A model generated the notes under the pieces. The model searched no databases, had not been told where the DNA came from, and saw nothing but the letters and a program-made list of their open reading frames with translations. From contig SVDR01000022.1 of NCBI GenBank assembly GCA_015057755.1, forward strand, positions 1 through 30,153: a stretch of DNA of 30,153 nucleotides. Direction: 5' to 3'. Shown here in pieces: positions 7,721 through 16,086 of this stretch (the first letter of the stretch is position 1; each line of letters begins with the position of its first letter). The DNA is from Lachnoclostridium sp. GTDB lineage: Bacteria > Bacillota_A > Clostridia > Lachnospirales > Lachnospiraceae. A program made the translations under genes and the position numbers.

Positions 7721-8563
7721 ATGAAAACTTTAGGTTACTATAATGGCAAATTTGGTCCGTTGGAAGAGATGACAGTTCCGATGAATGACCGGGTATGTTA
7801 CTTCGGTGACGGTGTTTACGAAGCAACTCTTGCTAAAAACGGTAAGATTTTCGCTCTCAAAGAGCACTTAGACCGTTTCTACAACAGTGCAGGACTTTTA
7901 AAAATAGAGATTCCTTATACAAAGGAAGAGATTTCTGAGATTCTTTACGATTGTCTTGCAAAGATGGATGACAATGAGATTTTTATTTACTGGCAGATGA
8001 CACGTGGTACTGCTCCGCGTCAGCACCAGTTCCCGGCAGCCGGAACAAAACCGAACCTCTGGATCTTCATGAAACCAGGTAAACACGGTGATCCGGACAA
8101 GCGTCTGAAACTGACTGATATGGAAGACACCCGTTTCCTTCACTGCAACATCAAGACTCTGAACCTGCTCCCGAACGTTATGGCTGCAGAAAAAGCAGAG
8201 GCTCTCGGCTATCATGAATGTGTATTCCACCGCGGTGATGTTGTAACTGAGTGTGCTCACAGCAACGTACATATTATCAAGGACGGCGTATTCAAATCCC
8301 ATCCGACTGATCACTTTATCTTACCGGGTATTACAAGAGCACATCTTATCCAGATCTGTAAGGAGATCGGTATCCCGGTTGACGAGACACCGTTTACTAT
8401 GCAGGAATTAATGGACGCAGACGAAGTAATCGTTTCCAGTGCGACAAAGCTTTGTGCGATCGCATGCGAGATGAACGGTACTCCGATCGGCGGCAAGACT
8501 CCGGAACTGGCTCTGAAACTTCAGAAGGCTTATCTGGAGAAATATGCAAACGATACAAAATAG
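7721..8563 (+). CDS. dat: D-amino acid aminotransferase (class IV PLP enzyme)
   Basis: A 280-residue fold-type IV aminotransferase. Key positions agree with the well-studied Bacillus D-amino acid transaminase. Lys145, in the motif NIKTLNLLPN, forms the PLP Schiff base, and Glu177 is in VTECAHSNV, where that enzyme has Lys145 and Glu177. The carboxylate-trap residues are also present: Tyr33 in FGDGVYEAT, and Arg100 and His102 in RGTAPRQHQFP. These features favour D-alanine/D-glutamate transamination over branched-chain amino acid transamination. D-glutamate feeds peptidoglycan synthesis. GGAGGG lies eight bases before the ATG. The gene is monocistronic and ends in a clear terminator. Both halves of the family have similar folds, so a 4-amino-4-deoxychorismate lyase role is less likely but not excluded. 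Confidence 0.92.
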   Translation: MKTLGYYNGKFGPLEEMTVPMNDRVCYFGDGVYEATLAKNGKIFALKEHLDRFYNSAGLLKIEIPYTKEEISEILYDCLAKMDDNEIFIYWQMTRGTAPRQHQFPAAGTKPNLWIFMKPGKHGDPDKRLKLTDMEDTRFLHCNIKTLNLLPNVMAAEKAEALGYHECVFHRGDVVTECAHSNVHIIKDGVFKSHPTDHFILPGITRAHLIQICKEIGIPVDETPFTMQELMDADEVIVSSATKLCAIACEMNGTPIGGKTPELALKLQKAYLEKYANDTK

Positions 8564-8583
8564 TCTTTGACACAATTAATTTA

Positions 8584-8611
8584 GGGGAAACCGTACGGTT
8601 TCCCCTTTTGT
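8584..8611 (+). terminator. Terminator of the aminotransferase gene, perhaps bidirectional
   Basis: GGGGAAACC (8584-8592) pairs with GGTTTCCCC (8597-8605) around a GTAC loop and is followed by TTTTGTTGTTG. It lies 20 bases after the dat stop. The convergent nth gene ends at 8630, so the same stem may also stop its transcripts, though the minus-strand tail is a weaker A/T stretch. Confidence 0.88.
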
Positions 8612-8629
8612 TGTTGCTCTTATGATCGG

Positions 8630-9286
8630 CTACTGCCGTTCTTCTTCCTCCAGTCCTGCTTTCGCACAAATATCTGCGAGACAGCATCGGCTGCAGAAAG
8701 GCTTTGTTCTGGCAGTACACACATCTCTTCCGTGATCCACCAGACGATGGCAGAAATCATTTCCTTCTTCTGCCGGGATCAGTTTCCAAAGTGCCATCTC
8801 CACACGCTTCGGGTCTTTGATCCCATCCACAAGTCCCATGCGGTTTACCAGTCGGATACAATGGGTATCTGTCACGATCGCAGGCTTTCCAAAAACATCT
8901 CCCATGATCAGATTGGCACTTTTTCTTCCAACTCCCGGAAGTTTCAGCAGCGCGTCAAAGTCATCCGGAACATTTCCGCCGTATTCATCCCGAAGAATTT
9001 TCATACAGGCACTAATGTCCCGCGCCTTGCTGCGGCCAAGACCACACGGACGGACAATTTCTTCGATCTCATCCACTTCCGCATTTGCCAGCGCATTCAC
9101 ATCCGGAAATTTCTCGTACAGTTTTTCTACAACCACATTGACACGCGCATCTGTACACTGGGCAGCCAAACGAACACTGACCAGTAACTTCCACGCCTCA
9201 TTGTAGTCAAGCGTACACTCGGTATCCGGATATTCCTTCTTCAGGCGATCAATGATTTCCAACGCCAAACGTTTCCTTTGTTCCAT
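8630..9286 (-). CDS. nth: Endonuclease III (DNA glycosylase/AP lyase)
   Basis: A 218-residue base-excision repair glycosylase that removes oxidised pyrimidines. The helix-hairpin-helix LPGVGRKSAN holds the catalytic Lys122, and the catalytic Asp140 lies in VTDTH. The C-terminal [4Fe-4S] loop has four cysteines in CTARTKPFCSRCCLADIC. The first spacing is C-x7-C, one residue longer than the common C-x6-C. The start codon lies two bases downstream of the glycosidase stop, and its ribosome site overlaps the end of that gene, so the two are probably translationally coupled. Length is normal for Nth. Confidence 0.95.
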   Translation of the reverse strand: MEQRKRLALEIIDRLKKEYPDTECTLDYNEAWKLLVSVRLAAQCTDARVNVVVEKLYEKFPDVNALANAEVDEIEEIVRPCGLGRSKARDISACMKILRDEYGGNVPDDFDALLKLPGVGRKSANLIMGDVFGKPAIVTDTHCIRLVNRMGLVDGIKDPKRVEMALWKLIPAEEGNDFCHRLVDHGRDVCTARTKPFCSRCCLADICAKAGLEEEERQ

Positions 9287-9288
9287 TT

Positions 9289-10521
9289 TTACTCCACTTC
9301 AATCTTCGCAACGCGAACAACCAGCTGGCGGCCATACATATACGGTTTTGTCTTCACTACTACGTTCTCGCCGTCCTGCTCGAACTCTGCTTCCTCACCG
9401 TTGTCGATCCATGTAATGCTCTTAATCTTCTTATCCAGCTTAAATACTTCTTTGAAACGGTCTGCATTCTGCACCTTCAGGGCTACATTCGGATCAGCAG
9501 ACATCGGAAGCTTGTCGCAGAACAGATAGTATGTATTGTCTTTCACAAGGATGAAGTCATCCTCTTTATTTTCCACTTCGATTCCGGACGGATACGGCGC
9601 ATAAATCGCTTCCCCATTGATCGCAACCCACTGTCCCATAAGATCGTAGATCGCGCGATCCATCAGGCGAAGAGTACCGTCACCCATCGGTCCTACGTTC
9701 ATGAGAAGGTTGGAGCCGTAACGGCGGCAGACACAGAGATCACGGATCATGGACGCCGGAGACTTGAAGTTTAAGTCGTCTTTTGTATAGCCCCAGTGAT
9801 CTGCAAATACCTGACACATCTCGCTTGCCACATATTTCGGAGCACCCTCCATATTAAGCGGAGACGGTTTGCCGCGCTCAAATGTAACGCTGTCCAGTTC
9901 AATGTGACCCAATGCGCCAAGAGCAGAAAGGCCTGTATTGTTGATGATCATTGTTTCCGGCTGGTGCTTACGGATGGTTGCATAAAGCGCGTCCTCTTTC
10001 CAGTCTGCATCCGGCTTGTCCCACATACCGTCGAACCAGAGACCGCCGATCTTGCCGTATTTTGTACAAAGGATCTCTACGCTGTTTCTCAGATATTCTA
10101 AATAAGCCGGGAAATCCTCTTTATATCTTGAATCAGTCCAGTCAAGCAATGTGTGGTAGAAGAACGGGATAATTCCATGTTTATGACAGGCATCCACAAA
10201 CTCGCGAACCAGATCACGGCCATTGTCATGAACGGTATCGAAATCATTGAGACCGCAAGTATCATATAAGGAATAACCATCATGATGACGTGTTGTTAAT
10301 GTGATGTATTTTACACCTGCCTGCTTTGCAGCCACACAGAGCTGATCTGCCCAGTCTGCTACAGGATTAAATTCTTTTCTTAATTTAAAATACTCGTTTG
10401 GATCCAGCTTTAAGCTGTGAAGTGCCCACTCGCCTTTTCCAAGAACACTGTAAAGACCGAAGTGTACGAACATACCAAATCCAAGCTTCTCAAACTCCTT
10501 GATATACTGTTTGATGATCAT
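9289..10521 (-). CDS. GH29-like alpha-L-fucosidase
   Basis: A 410-residue glycoside hydrolase resembling the catalytic domain of GH29 alpha-L-fucosidases. It has FGMFVHFGLYS near the N-terminus, LTTRHHDGYSLYDT near residue 75, and GGLWFDGMWD, whose Asp164 is the expected nucleophile. It lacks a signal peptide and any carbohydrate-binding module, so it probably acts in the cytoplasm on an imported oligosaccharide. The frame is open to 10536, but the ATG at 10521 is preferred because GGAGG lies seven bases upstream. It follows an MFS transporter gene and precedes nth by two bases. The exact sugar is not certain; GH29 enzymes are mostly fucosidases. Confidence 0.88.
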   Translation of the reverse strand: MIIKQYIKEFEKLGFGMFVHFGLYSVLGKGEWALHSLKLDPNEYFKLRKEFNPVADWADQLCVAAKQAGVKYITLTTRHHDGYSLYDTCGLNDFDTVHDNGRDLVREFVDACHKHGIIPFFYHTLLDWTDSRYKEDFPAYLEYLRNSVEILCTKYGKIGGLWFDGMWDKPDADWKEDALYATIRKHQPETMIINNTGLSALGALGHIELDSVTFERGKPSPLNMEGAPKYVASEMCQVFADHWGYTKDDLNFKSPASMIRDLCVCRRYGSNLLMNVGPMGDGTLRLMDRAIYDLMGQWVAINGEAIYAPYPSGIEVENKEDDFILVKDNTYYLFCDKLPMSADPNVALKVQNADRFKEVFKLDKKIKSITWIDNGEEAEFEQDGENVVVKTKPYMYGRQLVVRVAKIEVE

Positions 10522-10589
10522 ATAATATCCTCCCATTTGTCGCGTATTCCTGTGTGACAGGCGTCCCCTACCATCTGCACACTATCTCT

Positions 10590-10618
10590 ATTATAGTATT
10601 TATTCCATGCAAAGTCCA
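10590..10618 (-). promoter_or_regulatory. Probable promoter of the glycosidase-nth pair
   Basis: On the minus strand a perfect TATAAT (10590-10595) lies 17 bases from TGGACT (10613-10618), in the 123-base gap after the MFS gene. The pair could therefore be transcribed both from here and by read-through from the transporter. Confidence 0.55.
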
Positions 10619-10644
10619 GTCTTTCCTCCCAGATTCCCTGCATA

Positions 10645-11820
10645 CTATGCTCTGTCTTTTCTCTGTCCAAACAGGCAGACGGCCAACACCACAGGGAATA
10701 TGATCGCTGCCAGAATTCCGTTTTTCATATTTCCACCGGCAAGCTCAGAAACAAATCCAACGACGGTCGGACCGGCTGAACATCCCAGATCTCCGCCCAG
10801 CGCCAGCAATGCAAACATTGCAGTACCGCCGTTTCTCAACGCAACTGCAGCCTTACTGTATGTACCCGGCCACATAATGCCGACTGAAAATCCACAGACT
10901 GCACAGCCTGCCAGACTCAGTACCGGTAAAGGAGACAGACTGATCAATAAGTAAGCACTCACACAGAGGATGGTACTTCCTTTCATAAACCGATCCAGTT
11001 CGATATTTTCTCCGTATTTTCCATAGATCGCTCGCGCAACGCCCATACAGATGGCAAATGTCATCGGACCTGCCAGATCTCCGGCTGTTTTTTTGATGCC
11101 AAGACCCTGCTCCGCAAAAGCAGATGCCCATTGGCTGACCGACTGTTCGCTGGCTCCTGCACAGATCATCATGATCATCAGAATCCAAAATGTCCGGTTT
11201 GCAAACAGTTCCCTTACCGTCATACCAACTTCTCCCTCAGAAATCAGGGATGCGATCGGTGTTTTCAGGAAAATTAGTGCATTTATCATCGGAATAGCAG
11301 CCCAGAAGCATGCCAGCAATTTCCAAGATCCTATTCCAACCGTATAAAAGAAGATCGTCGAAAGCAAAATAACCCCTACATGGCCCCAGCAGTAAAAGGA
11401 ATGAAGCAGGCTCATGGCAGCCTCTTTATTGTCCGTCGGACAGCTTTCCATCAACGGGCTTACCAGCACTTCGATCAGACCGCCGCCGATCGCGCATGTA
11501 CATCCGGCCAGCAGAATTCCCGTAAACGGGTCCATAAATTCCGGCAGAATTCCAAGGAATACCAATCCCATAGCAGAAAACAGATGGGCAGCAACCAGCA
11601 GTTTCCGGTATCCCACCCGGTCTGCATATTTCGTTGCGATCACATCCACGATCAGCTGAACTGCAAAATTCACCGTTACAAGAAGTGTGATCCTGCTCAA
11701 AGGGATCTGATATGTCTCGTGGAATGTAATGAACAATAGCGGACTAAAGTTATTGACGATGGCCTGTACAATATACGCAATAAAGCAAGAAATGATCGTT
11801 GTCTTAAATGTAAATTTCAT
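10645..11820 (-). CDS. MFS transporter
   Basis: A 391-residue major facilitator superfamily protein with about 12 hydrophobic helices. The loop between helices 2 and 3 carries a motif-A-like stretch (TKYADRVGYRKLLVA), typical of MFS carriers. The substrate is not readable from sequence. The GH29 gene downstream makes a sugar or glycoside a reasonable guess, and the general look is of the FucP/sugar-porter-like group. The ATG at 11820 is preceded by GAGGAG. It has its own promoter at 11852-11880 that diverges from the CAP-protein promoter. Confidence 0.85.
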   Translation of the reverse strand: MKFTFKTTIISCFIAYIVQAIVNNFSPLLFITFHETYQIPLSRITLLVTVNFAVQLIVDVIATKYADRVGYRKLLVAAHLFSAMGLVFLGILPEFMDPFTGILLAGCTCAIGGGLIEVLVSPLMESCPTDNKEAAMSLLHSFYCWGHVGVILLSTIFFYTVGIGSWKLLACFWAAIPMINALIFLKTPIASLISEGEVGMTVRELFANRTFWILMIMMICAGASEQSVSQWASAFAEQGLGIKKTAGDLAGPMTFAICMGVARAIYGKYGENIELDRFMKGSTILCVSAYLLISLSPLPVLSLAGCAVCGFSVGIMWPGTYSKAAVALRNGGTAMFALLALGGDLGCSAGPTVVGFVSELAGGNMKNGILAAIIFPVVLAVCLFGQRKDRA

Positions 11821-11851
11821 ACTTTCTCCTCAAAAAATGGATTCTTCCATC

Positions 11852-11880
11852 ATCCTATCACGAAACCTGCCGAAATGTAA
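11852..11880 (-). promoter_or_regulatory. Possible promoter of the MFS gene
   Basis: On the minus strand, TTACAT (11875-11880) and TAGGAT (11852-11857) are 17 bases apart, about 30 bases before the ATG. Both hexamers have two mismatches to consensus, so the call is tentative. Confidence 0.45.
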
Positions 11881-11931
11881 CCCACAGTTATCGGATTCAA
11901 AATAAAATTTATTAAGAACTATATATTTCTC

Positions 11932-11960
11932 TTGTATATCTGAAAAACATATGTTATTAT
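11932..11960 (+). promoter_or_regulatory. Promoter of the CAP-domain gene
   Basis: TTGTAT (11932-11937) and TATTAT (11955-11960) with a 17-base spacer lie about 48 bases upstream of the ATG at 12009, in an A/T-rich stretch. Confidence 0.6.
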
Positions 11961-12008
11961 ACTTTTGTAAATGTAACCGATATTTTAACCTCTCGAAAGG
12001 GTATTGTT

Positions 12009-12623
12009 ATGAAAACCACTAAAAAGACATTTAAATTTATTGCTGCTCTTGCAGCTCTTGTAGTCGGCTTTTTTGCCGCACAGACTTATATGGAGAAAAC
12101 TTCTCTATATGACAAGGAATACAGTATTTTAACTCCGGAATATGAAGAGATGGAAAGTCTGATTATCAATGACTCCATGATTCCGTTAGGACCGGAAGCT
12201 TCTGCTGACGAGCAGCATCCGTACGTTCAGCAGATTGCTGATCTTGTAAATGCAGAACGTACAAATGCCGGTCTGGCTCCGTTAACTCTGGATATCCAGT
12301 TAAGCAGCGCCGCTCAGATTCGCGCAGAAGAACAGTACACACTCTTCTCTCACAGCAGACCAAACGGTTCCTCTTACCGTACAGTTCTTGATGAGAACGG
12401 AATCTCTTATATGGGATGCGGCGAAAACGTTGCCTATGGTTTCCGCAGCCCGAAGGCTGTTATGGAAGGATGGATGAACAGTGAAGGCCATAAGGCAAAT
12501 ATCCTTCACGAAAAGTTAACACACATCGGAATCGGCTATTATGTAGGACCGAACGGTTACCACTACTGGTCTCAGTTATTCACATTCCAGGAAGCAGCTC
12601 CGGTTGAAGTACCGGCGGCTTAA
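12009..12623 (+). CDS. Exported CAP (SCP/PR1) domain protein
   Basis: A 204-residue protein with a basic N-terminus and one hydrophobic segment at about residues 9-27, which is a signal peptide or membrane anchor. A CAP domain follows at about residues 75-195. Its marks are LVNAERTNAGLAPLTLD, the SHSRPNGSSYRT loop, GENVAYGF, and the EGHKANILHEKLTHIGIGYY segment with the conserved His residues. It resembles the YkwD group of Firmicutes CAP proteins. The biochemical role of bacterial CAP proteins is unsettled. AAAGGG lies seven bases before the ATG, and a strong terminator follows. It appears to be monocistronic. Confidence 0.9.
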   Translation: MKTTKKTFKFIAALAALVVGFFAAQTYMEKTSLYDKEYSILTPEYEEMESLIINDSMIPLGPEASADEQHPYVQQIADLVNAERTNAGLAPLTLDIQLSSAAQIRAEEQYTLFSHSRPNGSSYRTVLDENGISYMGCGENVAYGFRSPKAVMEGWMNSEGHKANILHEKLTHIGIGYYVGPNGYHYWSQLFTFQEAAPVEVPAA

Positions 12624-12647
12624 TCATTCATTTGTAAAATCACAAAA

Positions 12648-12683
12648 CGCCAACGTCTTGTTCATCGACGTTGGCGCTTTTTC
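12648..12683 (+). terminator. Terminator, probably bidirectional
   Basis: CGCCAACGTC (12648-12657) pairs perfectly with GACGTTGGCG (12667-12676) around a nine-base loop and is followed by CTTTTTCTTG. On the minus strand the same stem is followed by TTTTGTGATTTT, so it can also terminate the molybdenum enzyme transcript, whose stop codon is at 12691. Confidence 0.9.
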
Positions 12684-12690
12684 TTGCTTT

Positions 12691-15600
12691 TTATTTATAT
12701 TTTCTTACTTCTGCCAGATTCGTATGCTGTGGATTTCCCTTTGCAAGCGGGCTCGGGTTTGCAGCCGATGTTAATACGTTAATGGAACCTCGGGTGTCTA
12801 CACCATCTTTATCCGGAGTAAACCATCCGCCCTGAGTCATGGCTGCTACACCCGGTACGATTCGCTCTGTTACAACCGCCGGAATTCGCACACAGCCTCT
12901 TCCATTGAACACTTCTACTATATCTCCGTCTTCAATTTCACGGACAGCTGCATCCTGCGGATGAATCCAAAGACCAGGCATCTCAATCTCATCCTGATAT
13001 TCGTTATTATCATGCACAGTATGACAGCGTCTTCTGGTATGCCAGCCCATAAGCTGAAGCGGATATTTCTCACGGAGCGGGTCTTCCGGACCTTCCGGAC
13101 AAGGCAGATAACATGGAATCGCAGGAATATCATCCTGTTCAAACTCATACAAACGCTTAGAGAAAATCTCGATCTTTCCGGACGGTGTTGCAAATGGATG
13201 ATGCTCCGGATCCTCGATTTCTTTCCGGAACGCGATATGATTGATCTGCTCATGGTACTGCCATGCACCACGTTCACAAAATCCCTCATACTCCGGTAAT
13301 TCCGGTTCTCTTGTTCTCAGAATGTTATAACATTCCTCCAGCCACTGTTCTGCATCCGGCTTTCCGTCGACAAATGCTTCGTAAAGTCCAAGGCGTTCTG
13401 CCACATCCTTTAACCATTCCCATTCAAAACGACAGCCAAACAGAGGCTCGATCGCTTTGTTATTTCTCAAAATGAAATTGTTGCCAAGCCAAGGAGCAAC
13501 GATGTTATTTCCCTCAAATACGGAAGTCGCAGGCAGCAGAATGTCTGCATAGCGTGCACTTGGAGTCATGAAAATATCAGAGCCGATAATAAACTGGCAT
13601 TTTGTATCGTCTTTTAAAATGCGGATCGTATCATTGACATCCGAATGCTGATTGATCAGCGTATTTCCCGCCAGATTAAAGATCATACGGATATTGCTGT
13701 CCAGTTTCTCCACACCGGTCAGTCGATCACCCTTAGGAGTCATCTCTGTACCGTGCTCTATGGCCTTTGTCCAGAGGAATACCGGAATCTTACCCGGATA
13801 CGGATTCTTTACTGTGTTGGTAAATAATGAAATACCGTCATGTTCTTTTACATCCGTTGTTCCTGCTGCTCCGCCTCCGGAAATACCCACATTTCCGGTC
13901 ATGCAGGCAAGCGTACAGAGATTCTTCGTTGTCTGCTCTCCATTGCCATGACGCTGCGGACCGAGTCCCATGATCAGACAGGCCGGTTTTGTTGTGGCGT
14001 ACTCTCTTGCAAACGCACGGATCGTTTCTGCCGGAACTCCGGTAATCGCCTCTGCCCACTCCGGTGTTTTCGGGATTCCGTCTTTATTACCAAACAAATA
14101 TGCCTGATAACTTTCTCCTGCCGGGATTCCCTCCGGCATATGCTCCTCATCAAATCCAAGGCAGTATCGGTCCATAAATGCCTGATCCTGCAGTCCCTCT
14201 GACCAGATCACATATGCCATGGCATCTGCCAGAGCACTGTCTGTTGCCGGTCGAAGTCCGATCCACTGGTCTGCATACGCAACTGCTGTGTTGCTAAGAC
14301 GCGGGTCTACCACAATCACGCGAATTCCACGTTCCTTAATCTTTGATAAATAATAATTGCGCTCCGTACCGAAGATCGTCTCAACAGAGTTGTCACCCCA
14401 AAGGATCAGGAGCTTTGTATTGAGCATGTCCTGCGGACTGTTTCCAGTCGTTCTCGTGCCAAATATATACGGTGTCATATAGCCGGCTGCTGCTGAACTG
14501 TAAGAGTTAAAATAATCCAGATAGCCGCCGTCCAAAGCCAGAAGGCGCTTTGCCAAAACACCCGGACGCATTATTCCGGTCACTCCGCATCCGTAGATCA
14601 CATAGCGGGAGCCGGGACCGTATGTATCTCGAATCCGTACCCACTGGGAGGCGATCAGGTCTGCAGCCTCGTCCCATGTGATCCTCTCAAACTTACCGCT
14701 GCCGCGTTCCCCGATCCGCTTCATCGGATAACGAAGACGACCAGGATTCAGATACGTCTTTCTGTAACCGCGGCCACGGACACAGGCGCGAATCTGCGGA
14801 TTGTTACTGCTGATATCGCTGCTGATATTTAACATACATCCATCCTGAACTTCCGGACGAATGACACATTTGCCTCCACAGTTATTGATACCCGCAGTGT
14901 TTACAATGTATGCTTCCCCATTGGCGATCGGCTGGTTCAGCTCTGCTTTTTTCTCTGTCACACCATCAAATCGGGCTGCTGCTTCAAGCAGACCGCATGC
15001 CTGCTTCAAATAGTCGATAATACCTGCATATGTACCGCGCTTACGTACCTGCTCAAATACCATTTTCATCGTAGGAAGTGCGTATTTCTCTGCAAATCCC
15101 TTTACTGCTTCCATCTCTCCGGCCTCTGTCAGATACGCCAGAAAACGAGCCTGCTCGCCGATATAGTCTGCCGGATTTCCTTCCATGCCAATCGGTTCAT
15201 AACCGTATTGATGGTAAGAATGGATCACATCCAGAGTCGTCTGATTTAAAAGCACCCGCTCTCCTGCTGCAACGGATGCCCACAGAGAAATCTCACAGTC
15301 CGCATCCGTTCCGCGGAACAAGAAATCATATTCCAATTCCCAGTCACGTTTGCCATGATCATTCCAGTCATGGAACTCGGCACAGATTTCCATGGCCTGC
15401 TCTCTTGAAGCGAAAAACGCTGCCAGTTTATGCAGATCTTCTGCCAGCTCTGCCGATGTGTTTACTGTTACCGGACCAAACGCAGGCGCTGCACATGACG
15501 CTTCATTTTTCACACCTGTTTTCTCGTTTACCACAAAAGCTGCTGCCAGTTCTGCTGCAAGAGCATCTTCTGACTCTCCGTCATCAATTTCACGAAACTC

Positions 15601-16023
15601 CAGACAGTGAGTCGGACAAGCCTCCACGCAGGCCGGCTGTCTGCCCTGTGCTCTCAATTCTGCACAGCCGTCACATTTCATCGCTTTATGACTCCACTGA
15701 CTCACAAATACTGCACCGTGTGCACATGCACGTTCACACGCACCGCAGCCGCGGCAGAGAGCCTCATCTACAACGACAATACCTTCTTCTGTTTTCTTCA
15801 TTGCACCAAACGGACAGGCAGCCAGACAAGCCGGCTCCTCACAATGATGACATCCGCCTGAAACATGTGCATATTTTGTCGTCCCATTTTCTTTATAACA
15901 GACCGTGTCTGATCTGCGGAAATTCTTTCCCGGTTCCAGATGGTTTCTGTCTTTACATGCAATCTGGCAGGCATTACAGCCAATACACTTTGCCTGATCC
16001 AATACAAAACCCCAACGTGCCAT
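12691..16023 (-). CDS. Fused DmsB-TorD-DmsA-like molybdopterin oxidoreductase
   Basis: A 1110-residue protein joining three modules that are usually separate. Residues 1-160 are a DmsB-like ferredoxin opening with MARWGFVLDQAKCIGC, with four cysteine groups at 13-23, 58-70, 90-100 and 117-136. Residues about 190-350 resemble a TorD/DmsD chaperone: YDFLFRG near 232 and NPADYIGEQARFLAYL near 283-298. Residues about 370-1110 are a DmsA-like molybdopterin domain with RACVRGRGYRK at 412-422, YPMKRIGERG at 432-441, the likely Mo ligand Ser509 in FNSYSSAA, and a C-terminal cofactor-binding domain. There is no Tat signal, so it should be cytoplasmic. The first cysteine of the FS0 motif is Gly378. ATG 16023 is preferred; AGGAGG is ten bases upstream, against one base for ATG 16032. 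It follows a DUF401 gene. Substrate is unknown; DMSO-reductase-like oxide reduction is one option. Confidence 0.9.
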   Translation of the reverse strand: MARWGFVLDQAKCIGCNACQIACKDRNHLEPGKNFRRSDTVCYKENGTTKYAHVSGGCHHCEEPACLAACPFGAMKKTEEGIVVVDEALCRGCGACERACAHGAVFVSQWSHKAMKCDGCAELRAQGRQPACVEACPTHCLEFREIDDGESEDALAAELAAAFVVNEKTGVKNEASCAAPAFGPVTVNTSAELAEDLHKLAAFFASREQAMEICAEFHDWNDHGKRDWELEYDFLFRGTDADCEISLWASVAAGERVLLNQTTLDVIHSYHQYGYEPIGMEGNPADYIGEQARFLAYLTEAGEMEAVKGFAEKYALPTMKMVFEQVRKRGTYAGIIDYLKQACGLLEAAARFDGVTEKKAELNQPIANGEAYIVNTAGINNCGGKCVIRPEVQDGCMLNISSDISSNNPQIRACVRGRGYRKTYLNPGRLRYPMKRIGERGSGKFERITWDEAADLIASQWVRIRDTYGPGSRYVIYGCGVTGIMRPGVLAKRLLALDGGYLDYFNSYSSAAAGYMTPYIFGTRTTGNSPQDMLNTKLLILWGDNSVETIFGTERNYYLSKIKERGIRVIVVDPRLSNTAVAYADQWIGLRPATDSALADAMAYVIWSEGLQDQAFMDRYCLGFDEEHMPEGIPAGESYQAYLFGNKDGIPKTPEWAEAITGVPAETIRAFAREYATTKPACLIMGLGPQRHGNGEQTTKNLCTLACMTGNVGISGGGAAGTTDVKEHDGISLFTNTVKNPYPGKIPVFLWTKAIEHGTEMTPKGDRLTGVEKLDSNIRMIFNLAGNTLINQHSDVNDTIRILKDDTKCQFIIGSDIFMTPSARYADILLPATSVFEGNNIVAPWLGNNFILRNNKAIEPLFGCRFEWEWLKDVAERLGLYEAFVDGKPDAEQWLEECYNILRTREPELPEYEGFCERGAWQYHEQINHIAFRKEIEDPEHHPFATPSGKIEIFSKRLYEFEQDDIPAIPCYLPCPEGPEDPLREKYPLQLMGWHTRRRCHTVHDNNEYQDEIEMPGLWIHPQDAAVREIEDGDIVEVFNGRGCVRIPAVVTERIVPGVAAMTQGGWFTPDKDGVDTRGSINVLTSAANPSPLAKGNPQHTNLAEVRKYK

Positions 16024-16086
16024 CGCCAACATTCCTCCTAATTTTTAAACCGTTACACGCCTTCTTGCTTTTCCATTCACTGCCGC

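Noticed and set aside
16024..16032. ATG at 16032 as start of the molybdoenzyme
   Set aside because: Only one base separates it from the AGGAGG site; the next ATG at 16023 has workable spacing and starts where DmsB-like proteins do.
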